Part shown: positions 26,462 to 32,422 of the stretch, piece after piece | How positions within the stretch are numbered: the stretch's first letter is position 1 | How the letters are laid out: every line of letters begins with the position of its first letter | Assembly (NCBI GenBank): GCA_015061245.1 | Contig: SUWY01000004.1 | Location: 1 to 64,000, forward strand | DNA length: 64,000 nucleotides | Reading direction: 5' to 3' | Source: Bacteroidales bacterium | Lineage (GTDB): Bacteria > Bacteroidota > Bacteroidia > Bacteroidales > Marinifilaceae | Program-made: the position numbers and the translations under genes | The notes under the pieces: generated by a model | Seen by the model: only the letters and a program-made list of their open reading frames with translations | The model's database searches: none | Told to the model about the DNA's origin: nothing

Positions 26462-27689
26462 AAGTTATACAAGGGCGTTAATCGCCCTTTTTTTGCCTCT
26501 TGTGGTCATTGTCGCTTTTGGATGTTCAAATGCTAACACAGGCTCTTCAATGTTGCAGGAGGGGCTTAAAGAGATTGTTTTGGCCAATGTTGAGGAGCGT
26601 GATTTGCTCTTTCCCAATAATCTGCCCGATAGTTCTCGTTTTATTCCATTAGAGACAAATGATGAGTGTTTGATTGAGAGTATCCGTAAAGTTGTTATTG
26701 CAGATTCGCTGATATTTGTACAAGATGCCAACTCTCGAATTTTACTTTTTGATTTGAATGGTAAGTTTAAGAGGCAGATTGGTTCGCAAGGAAGAGGTGT
26801 TGGAGAGTATCATTATATCAAATCATTCTATGTAGATTCTTTGCGAAATCAAATCGTGTTGGTAAACATTGGACAGGATAATCTTTTAGCGTATAATTAC
26901 AATGGAGAGTTTCTGCAGGATATAAATTTGGGCGAGAGGATTACGAAGAGTTCCTGGGGTGTTGATTCTACAATCTTTGATTATTCCGAATCATTTATGG
27001 GAATAGAGATGGTTAATGATAGTTGCGCCGTTGTGTTGCATGATCTGTATCAAGATTTTGATTATCACTTTACGGTTCTTAATCTTAACACCATGAAGGT
27101 GGTAGGTGGGGTTAAACAAGAGTTTGAATTCTCGTCTTTGCAGGGAAGTGCGGCAGGAATGTATTTCTCTTCGGCCGAGACTCCGTATTTTTGTGTAGAT
27201 TATTCCGATACAATATATCGTTACGTTGCTCCATATACTTTTGAGCCTGCATACCTGATTACTTCATCTAAAAAAAGGTTGAATAGAGAGACTTTAAATT
27301 CGTGGAGGGGACTTCAGACATACGACTTTTTTAGACGTGTTTCAAGCGAAGGGTATTCCAGAGGTGTGTTGTTGATGCAGGCAAGTGATTCGCATCTGTT
27401 GTTGCACTGTATGGATGGTGATTATCAGTATAGAGTTGTGGTTGATTTACATGATAATAGTGTAACTAAAACAAATCTCTCTTTCTTTGCCGAGACCGAC
27501 AGAGCCTATTTGCCATTCTCGTTCCAATCTACGTATGGTGATGGTTTTGTGGCTGTCATTAAGCCTACGGATATGATTGAGTGTGTCGATGATGAGTTTG
27601 TGAAAGGACACGCAGAGTTGAACTCCATTTGTGCTACTTTAAAAGAAGATGATAATCCGATTATCGGTATTTACTACATAAAGAAATAG
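26451..27689 (+). CDS. 6-bladed beta-propeller lipoprotein
   Basis: The 412-residue lipoprotein has the lipobox VAFGC near residue 25. Propeller-type repeats follow; the first blades carry RFIPLETNDECLIESIRKV, LLFDLNGKFKRQIGSQGRGVGEY and LLAYNYNGEFLQDI. This is the pattern of the Bacteroidales 6-bladed propeller (DUF5128-like) family. Its members are surface or periplasmic and usually of unknown ligand. It overlaps the IMPase gene by 11 bases. The stop codon TAG is part of the stem of the terminator. Confidence 0.82.
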   Translation: MLSKSYTRALIALFLPLVVIVAFGCSNANTGSSMLQEGLKEIVLANVEERDLLFPNNLPDSSRFIPLETNDECLIESIRKVVIADSLIFVQDANSRILLFDLNGKFKRQIGSQGRGVGEYHYIKSFYVDSLRNQIVLVNIGQDNLLAYNYNGEFLQDINLGERITKSSWGVDSTIFDYSESFMGIEMVNDSCAVVLHDLYQDFDYHFTVLNLNTMKVVGGVKQEFEFSSLQGSAAGMYFSSAETPYFCVDYSDTIYRYVAPYTFEPAYLITSSKKRLNRETLNSWRGLQTYDFFRRVSSEGYSRGVLLMQASDSHLLLHCMDGDYQYRVVVDLHDNSVTKTNLSFFAETDRAYLPFSFQSTYGDGFVAVIKPTDMIECVDDEFVKGHAELNSICATLKEDDNPIIGIYYIKK

Positions 27690-27710
27690 GGGCGATTTTT
27701 TTGCCCCTAT
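27686..27710. terminator. Bidirectional hairpin terminator
   Basis: ATAGGGGC (27686-27693) pairs perfectly with GCCCCTAT (27703-27710), with a T-rich loop and TTTAT after. It ends the propeller gene on the plus strand and can end the island operon on the minus strand. The right half recurs at 31208 as part of the 41-bp repeat, without the left arm. Confidence 0.75.
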
Positions 27711-27735
27711 TTTATCTCGCAGAAGAGGGATTGAC
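27695..27735. repeat. 41-bp direct repeat, left boundary of island
   Basis: The 41 bases from the terminator loop to GGGATTGAC are identical to 31208-31248. At the right copy they form the genuine 3' end (last codons and stop) of the FAH-like gene. The left copy is therefore a displaced duplicate of that gene end attached to the propeller gene terminator. Outside the 41 bases the two sites differ at once. Confidence 0.92.
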
Positions 27736-27752
27736 ACTTTCTAATGTGAATT

Positions 27753-28199
27753 TTAGTGATTCTTCAAATACTCCAAATATTCTGCGGTTATTGTATATGT
27801 CCATTCAGTGTGTGTGACTCCATTTATTTCATATTTCTTGCATTCCCATGCATCTTTATTCATTATATGGTGCTCGTCTATATCTTCATCGTGAATCGTC
27901 CATTTTCTAATTGGATTCTGCAGAGAGTCTAGTAAAACTATTTCATCATATAATGCATTTCCATAAAAATTATATTTGAAAAATTCAAAATCCTTGCGTA
28001 TCCAATCAGAAGTTTTGATTATTTCTGTTTTACCATTATTAGTTTTGGTGTGAATCTCTTGCATGTCACTTACGCGAGAATAAAAATATAACATTGATGT
28101 AGACTCGTTTTGTATATACCAACGTGTCTCTGAAGATTCTTCGTTCAAATCTTCGCACATATAAAATAATGATAATACAAGAAGTATTGCTGCTTTCAT
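27753..28199 (-). CDS. Small secreted protein of island, WYIxN family
   Basis: This is a 148-residue protein of unknown function. The first 15 residues are hydrophobic and end in a Cys (LFYMC), so it may be a lipoprotein. It is clearly a paralogue of the next gene. Shared blocks are RWYIQNESTSMLYFYS against AWYIDNQTDETLYLLS and DEIVLLDSLQNPIRKWTIHD against TDIILVDSNYHELKRWSIYD, both followed by HIMN(K/E)DAW. The shared HIMNxDAW motif looks like the best family signature. It is the last gene of the island operon. Confidence 0.75.
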   Translation of the reverse strand: MKAAILLVLSLFYMCEDLNEESSETRWYIQNESTSMLYFYSRVSDMQEIHTKTNNGKTEIIKTSDWIRKDFEFFKYNFYGNALYDEIVLLDSLQNPIRKWTIHDEDIDEHHIMNKDAWECKKYEINGVTHTEWTYTITAEYLEYLKNH

Positions 28200-28226
28200 G
28201 TTAATAATCTCTAACTTTTAATTTAC

Positions 28227-28682
28227 TTAGTCGTTTTTTCGCATTTCTTCCAAATCTTTTTCTGAAATGACATACAACCATTCCTTGTAGTATAATTTAT
28301 TATTTCCTTCAATTACACAGTTCTGCCATGCATCTTCATTCATGATATGATTGTTATCTATGATTGAGTCGTATATTGACCAACGTTTTAATTCGTGATA
28401 ATTTGAATCGACAAGAATTATATCGGTATTCCTGTCATAAGACAAACTGTATAAAAGACTAAAGTCTAATGATTTAGGAGCTTCGTTTTCGCTCCAATAA
28501 TTTAAACGCCACTTTGTTGTGTCTCTCTTTGCTATCGTATTATTATTAATACTCTTTAAAGAAAGCAGATACAATGTTTCGTCTGTCTGATTATCTATAT
28601 ACCACGCAACATAAATCTGTTCTACTACATCATTACATGCCAATATGGTTAACATGGTAAATAATATTACTATTTTTTTCAT
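28227..28682 (-). CDS. Small lipoprotein of island, WYIxN family
   Basis: This 151-residue lipoprotein has a clear signal and the lipobox TILAC near residue 16. It is paralogous to the 148-residue neighbour (see the HIMNEDAW and RWSIYD blocks), so the pair arose by duplication. The mature part is predicted to be beta-rich. It sits seven bases after the large metalloprotease-like gene. Function unknown; the duplicate pair next to a putative protease could be substrates, inhibitors or immunity proteins, but nothing in the sequence decides this. Confidence 0.78.
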   Translation of the reverse strand: MKKIVILFTMLTILACNDVVEQIYVAWYIDNQTDETLYLLSLKSINNNTIAKRDTTKWRLNYWSENEAPKSLDFSLLYSLSYDRNTDIILVDSNYHELKRWSIYDSIIDNNHIMNEDAWQNCVIEGNNKLYYKEWLYVISEKDLEEMRKND

Positions 28683-28689
28683 ACGTATA

Positions 28690-30546
28690 TTAATCTGTTC
28701 TTTGTATTGTAAAAGATGCTCCTGATTCTACAATAAATGGGTAATCTATTGTTACAGAATTGGATGCATCAATAGTTAAATTGCCTCCAGGATAAACGAA
28801 GAGAAATGCTCCATATACATCATTACCTGTATGTGTATAACTTGAAGAATAACTTTGATTAAAGAGGAATGAATCGTACACAATATTTCCGTCTGTTCCA
28901 GGCAGATTATTTTGTAAAAGTCCATGAGTCATAAACACCGATTTAATCCTCATCTCTTTATTTGGATATCTATGGCATAATTCTGTAATTAGTTGATTGT
29001 ATGTTCTTACATTTGTGTTCATACAATCATGTATGTTCTTTAATGACAATATTTTGTAGCGATATAAATCCCAAAAGATATGTGGCTTAAACCAATCATC
29101 TTTATGAAGGCCGTTATATTCTCCATTGATCGTATCGTTATATAATTTTTCACAACGACAAATTTCTCCTACTGCATATCCCCACATTTCACCTATGGCA
29201 CATAATTCTGCGTTATTACCATTTCCATCTCCATACGTCCCATAAGATGCAATATAAGTTATATAATCTGCCCAATACGGGCTACCAACCTTAGAAAAAT
29301 GACTTGTATGTGCTAACTCATGATTAACATCCCTATAAATTTTGCTGTAAGTTTTACCATTTGTCCCAATTGTTATATCTGGCATTAACATCCTTAAAGA
29401 CTGATATAGTAAATTTAATTGATTACCAAATAATACAGTTAGGAAACGTTGCATAGTATTCCCCTCGAATGAGATGAAATTTTCAATTCTTCTATACATT
29501 CCTGCAGACGAATTGGACATGTTTTTCATTGTCAGAATTTTAATGTTCGTAGGAGGCTTAGTAATCCCACTTTCTTCACACATTAAGTAATAGTCGTAAC
29601 CTGCATTATTAATTGCTGCCCATTTCCATGCACGTTCTTGAGGTTCAAGAGTGTGTGAATATCCACTTTTAGATTGTTTACCTAGTTTATAACTAGCCCT
29701 TGCTAATGGACCCCAATTTCCCCATATATCAAAACCTTTACAATTATCAAATACTAATGAGTAACGTGGAGATGTGGCAAATTTACTATCCATAACATAA
29801 TGTCCGTTGGTATCAGTATAGGTTGTTGAGAATTTTACAAACTTTCTACAACGCACTTTGACTCCTTTTACAGGAAAACTGTCAACATTTGTCATTTCAG
29901 GTGAATTATTACGCACATATATATATCCTTCTGGCCTTTTTTTTCCTCTAGATAATGTAGGAATTGTTTCTTCAATTTCGTATCCCAATAAAGTATAGGC
30001 CATTTCTTCGACATCGACATAATTCTCAACTCTAGAATCTCCTGTTGCAATTGTTTCATCTTCTTCTGGGATGTAGCATTCCTCTAATATTTCATATAAA
30101 ATATTGGAAGGAAAAGTAAATTCTGTATCTACGACAGTATACAACCAAGTGAATTCGTCCTCTTCTATATTAGGATCTACATATTCCTCTCCTTCATCTA
30201 ATTCTATGTTAAGTGGATAATTAAAAAGTTCCAAATTATAATCATATACCAATGAAGCCAATTGAGAACTATCCTGTGGAAGAAATCTGACATATAAATT
30301 TGTAGGTTCTAATTCTATCTCTCCATCATAGAATATGTCATACACTTCTTGCATGTTATCCAGAGAGTAAGGATTTTGTAAATAAACATATCCAGTGTCA
30401 TTATTTAGAATAGAACGAGACTTATTGTTTGGAGAATTATTTTGAAGATAATTATTTTCTTCGTTTTGGAAAATATTAATGGAATCATCACATGATATCC
30501 ATAATAATAGGGTCAATATTAATGAGAAATTTAAACCAATCTTCAT
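28690..30546 (-). CDS. Large island lipoprotein with HExxH motif
   Basis: This 618-residue protein has the lipobox LLWISC (Cys 19). The N-terminal region contains YVYLQNPYSLDNMQEVYD and is very acidic near 115-180. A carboxypeptidase-regulatory-like Ig module follows (about 205-270: PVKGVKVRC, TYTDTNGHY). A zinc-protease-like HELAH at 409-413 comes next, with candidate third ligands E447 or E453. The C-terminal tail (GGNLTIDASNSVTIDYPF) resembles the short beta-roll ends of many Bacteroidetes exported proteins. A surface metalloprotease is the likely reading. No known family is recognised for the whole protein. It is the second gene of the island operon. Confidence 0.72.
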   Translation of the reverse strand: MKIGLNFSLILTLLLWISCDDSINIFQNEENNYLQNNSPNNKSRSILNNDTGYVYLQNPYSLDNMQEVYDIFYDGEIELEPTNLYVRFLPQDSSQLASLVYDYNLELFNYPLNIELDEGEEYVDPNIEEDEFTWLYTVVDTEFTFPSNILYEILEECYIPEEDETIATGDSRVENYVDVEEMAYTLLGYEIEETIPTLSRGKKRPEGYIYVRNNSPEMTNVDSFPVKGVKVRCRKFVKFSTTYTDTNGHYVMDSKFATSPRYSLVFDNCKGFDIWGNWGPLARASYKLGKQSKSGYSHTLEPQERAWKWAAINNAGYDYYLMCEESGITKPPTNIKILTMKNMSNSSAGMYRRIENFISFEGNTMQRFLTVLFGNQLNLLYQSLRMLMPDITIGTNGKTYSKIYRDVNHELAHTSHFSKVGSPYWADYITYIASYGTYGDGNGNNAELCAIGEMWGYAVGEICRCEKLYNDTINGEYNGLHKDDWFKPHIFWDLYRYKILSLKNIHDCMNTNVRTYNQLITELCHRYPNKEMRIKSVFMTHGLLQNNLPGTDGNIVYDSFLFNQSYSSSYTHTGNDVYGAFLFVYPGGNLTIDASNSVTIDYPFIVESGASFTIQRTD

Positions 30547-30575
30547 AAGATATGCAAAAAATTAATAAACGAAAA

Positions 30576-31121
30576 CTAATTAGATAATTCTGAGAGTTGT
30601 AATTCTAATTGTGCCACCCGCTCCGTTAATTCTTGAATGGTTGCATCGTCTTCAATAACAATAGTGGGCAATACATTCTCTACCTCTTGTGCAATAAAAC
30701 CAAAATTTTTAGATTCAGCACTTCTTGCATTTGCAGGATTCAAATTGTAGGTAACAGGCCTTAATTGCATTACAGTTGCTGTAGCATTATCTAATGATTG
30801 TATATTCGACTTAAAATTAATATCAGAGGCATTGTACACTTCTCCAACCTGAATTTTATGATAACCTTCTGTGTTGCTATAGAATGCAATGTTTCCGCTT
30901 CCACTTCCTATACGAGGATCCTCATTACTCATAACAAAAGTTAAATAACGATTCGAATTCGTTCCATCAACCCATGCATGTGCCCAGCCTGTCCACGTTG
31001 TAGAGTAGCTATTATTAAATTGTGTGCCATTAAATGTTAAATGATTGTTTTGGTACACCAATTGTGCTTTGCACACTCCACTTAGTAATACACAAATTGC
31101 TATTAAAATTGTTTTTTTCAT
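30576..31121 (-). CDS. Secreted S74-type (tail-fibre chaperone) domain protein
   Basis: The 181-residue protein has a signal peptide (to about AQ at residue 20). A short beta-rich stretch follows, then a peptidase S74/intramolecular chaperone domain with the recognisable ASDINFKSNIQSL and KNFGFIAQEVENVLPTIV. The end is a coiled coil (IQELTERVAQLELQL). In phage tail spikes and some bacterial adhesins this domain trimerises a beta-helix fibre and then cuts itself off, using Ser and Lys in the SDxxxK segment. Both residues are present. Here almost no fibre is attached, so it may be a trimeric secreted protein or a chaperone in trans. It is the first gene of the island operon. Confidence 0.82.
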   Translation of the reverse strand: MKKTILIAICVLLSGVCKAQLVYQNNHLTFNGTQFNNSYSTTWTGWAHAWVDGTNSNRYLTFVMSNEDPRIGSGSGNIAFYSNTEGYHKIQVGEVYNASDINFKSNIQSLDNATATVMQLRPVTYNLNPANARSAESKNFGFIAQEVENVLPTIVIEDDATIQELTERVAQLELQLSELSN

Positions 31122-31169
31122 AGTTTTGTTTTTTTTTATTTTTAATTAAGAATAATATTAAAATTGGCG

Positions 31170-31201
31170 CAAATTTAGAAAAAACTTTAATAATAATCAA
31201 A
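31170..31201 (-). promoter_or_regulatory. Promoter of the island operon
   Basis: Read on the minus strand: TTTG (31201-31198), 20 bases, TAAATTTG (31177-31170). This matches the Bacteroidales consensus closely. It lies inside the island, just within the right 41-bp repeat, so the island brings its own transcription. Confidence 0.7.
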
Positions 31202-31207
31202 TGTGGT

Positions 31208-31248
31208 ATTTTTTTGCCCCTATTTTATCTCGCAGAAGAGGGATTGAC
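31208..31248. repeat. 41-bp direct repeat, right boundary of island
   Basis: This is identical to 27695-27735. It includes the stop and last codons of the FAH-like gene (31220-31777). It retains GCCCCTA, the right arm of the terminator, but lacks the partner arm, so the hairpin does not form here. Confidence 0.92.
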
Positions 31249-31777
31249 CGTTGAGGATTAGTTCCAGTTTGTCGCCTACCTTTATGGGGAAGCGCAGGTT
31301 GTTGCCGCTATAGACAAGGTCTCCAATCTTCATGAGGTGATACTTTGAGGCCTCGCTCACACCCTTATCAATGCTGATAGGTAGTTCTGATATGTTTTGA
31401 GTGAACATCTCCTGACCATTGATTTTAAAGGTCAATTCTGCATTTGATTTAAATGGCTGCATCTCTCCAAGAGCTCCGGCTCCTTCGAATGTGAACGATG
31501 GGGCAATGGGTAGCTCCTCACTGCGCATCTTCTCCTCCAAACCATCGGCATGGAAGATTATTCCTGCGGACATTTGGTTATAGTAGCGACTTGCAAAGCG
31601 CTCTGAGATATATTTTCCCAATTTGTCAATCTTTACCACAACCTGAGGAACGCAACTTAGGTATTCGGCAAAGTCGGGTACATAGAAGTCCTGGTTGACA
31701 CGCAATAGCATGTCATCGCCTGCTGTAACCGTACTTACGGTTCCTTGTGCAGAGAATTCGGTGCAGAGTATCTTCAT
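31220..31777 (-). CDS. FAH-fold protein lacking metal ligands (pseudoenzyme)
   Basis: The 185-residue protein aligns with Bacteroidales fumarylacetoacetate hydrolase family proteins: YVPDFAEYLS, KLGKYISERFASRYYNQ, MKIGDLVYSG. The normal metal-binding ExE (as in YETELVV) is here CVPQVVV, and the usual Asp of GIDFT is Ile (GIIFH). The N-terminal GxNY segment is also absent. The fold appears kept but catalysis should be lost. It overlaps the nitroreductase gene by four bases (ATGA), so the two are coupled. Its 3' end is the right boundary of the island. Confidence 0.7.
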   Translation of the reverse strand: MKILCTEFSAQGTVSTVTAGDDMLLRVNQDFYVPDFAEYLSCVPQVVVKIDKLGKYISERFASRYYNQMSAGIIFHADGLEEKMRSEELPIAPSFTFEGAGALGEMQPFKSNAELTFKINGQEMFTQNISELPISIDKGVSEASKYHLMKIGDLVYSGNNLRFPIKVGDKLELILNGQSLFCEIK

Positions 31778-32340
31778 GGCAATACAATTTCAGTTAGTGG
31801 ACGTTTAGGTACATGGTGCTTTTGATCCTCGGTACGCCAATATTTGTAATCCTCGCCACTTATAGGCTCGATAACAACCTCTTCAACAGGCTTGCCAAGT
31901 GCAACTACATATTGGATTTGCAAGTGCTCGGGCAGGTTGAATTGTGTGCGAAGAGTGGCGTTGTTGAAGCTTTTGAATATACAGGCTCCAAAACCCTCTT
32001 CCACGGCAGCCATTGTTATGGCTTGAAGTTGAAGTCCGTCGTCGCATAGCGGATTTGTGCTGATTGAGGTGTCGAGCAGTTGCAGAATGTAGGCAGTGGG
32101 GCGCTCTTCAGGAATTGGACCGTCCCACTCTGTCAAATAGCCTGCCCACTTTAGTGACGGGTATAGCTTTGCGCACTCGTTGCGCTCGGTTACAACTATA
32201 TATTTCATTGGTTGTGCATTCTTTGCCGATGCACAGTAGCGAGCGCAGTCAATCCAATCAAGAATCTCCTTGCGTGTTATCTGTACAGAGTTATCGAATC
32301 TTCGATAGGTTCTGTTCTTTTTTACAATCTCTTTTATCAT
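31774..32340 (-). CDS. Nitroreductase family protein
   Basis: This is an FMN-dependent oxidoreductase with an N-terminal TYRRFDNSVQITRKEILDWI and the flavin-contact stretch RYCASAKNAQPMKYIVV. A central EEGFGACIFKSFN and a C-terminal DYKYWRTEDQKHHVPKR follow. The length (188 residues from the ATG at 32340) fits the short nitroreductases. A longer frame with a TTG start exists but would overlap the promoter. The true substrate may be a quinone or a nitro compound and is not readable from sequence. It is co-transcribed with the FAH-like pseudoenzyme. Confidence 0.85.
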   Translation of the reverse strand: MIKEIVKKNRTYRRFDNSVQITRKEILDWIDCARYCASAKNAQPMKYIVVTERNECAKLYPSLKWAGYLTEWDGPIPEERPTAYILQLLDTSISTNPLCDDGLQLQAITMAAVEEGFGACIFKSFNNATLRTQFNLPEHLQIQYVVALGKPVEEVVIEPISGEDYKYWRTEDQKHHVPKRPLTEIVLP

Positions 32341-32358
32341 GGTTTTTATTTCTTGATA

Positions 32359-32390
32359 CAAATATAGAGTAAATATTTTAGCTATCTTTG
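32359..32390. promoter_or_regulatory. Divergent -7 boxes for nitroreductase and AddB-like gene
   Basis: CAAATATA at 32359-32366 is a minus-strand TATATTTG box for the nitroreductase gene. TATCTTTG at 32383-32390 serves the plus-strand nuclease gene, 33 bases before its ATG. Upstream TTG elements are poorly spaced on both sides. Confidence 0.45.
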
Positions 32391-32422
32391 TCAAGTTGTA
32401 AATAATTTCGATAGCTTATCTC

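Larger units (their letters stand above)
27695..31248. mobile_element. 3.5-kb genomic island between 41-bp direct repeats
   Basis: A block of four minus-strand genes for exported proteins lies between perfect 41-bp repeats. Sampled lines are about 30-35 percent GC against low forties around. The only complete copy of the terminator is at the left, and its right half is duplicated at the right. So the ancestral junction was probably terminator plus 3' end of the FAH-like gene, later split by insertion. No integrase or transposase is encoded, so the mechanism (recombinase in trans, or homologous capture) is open. The island has its own promoter. Confidence 0.7.
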
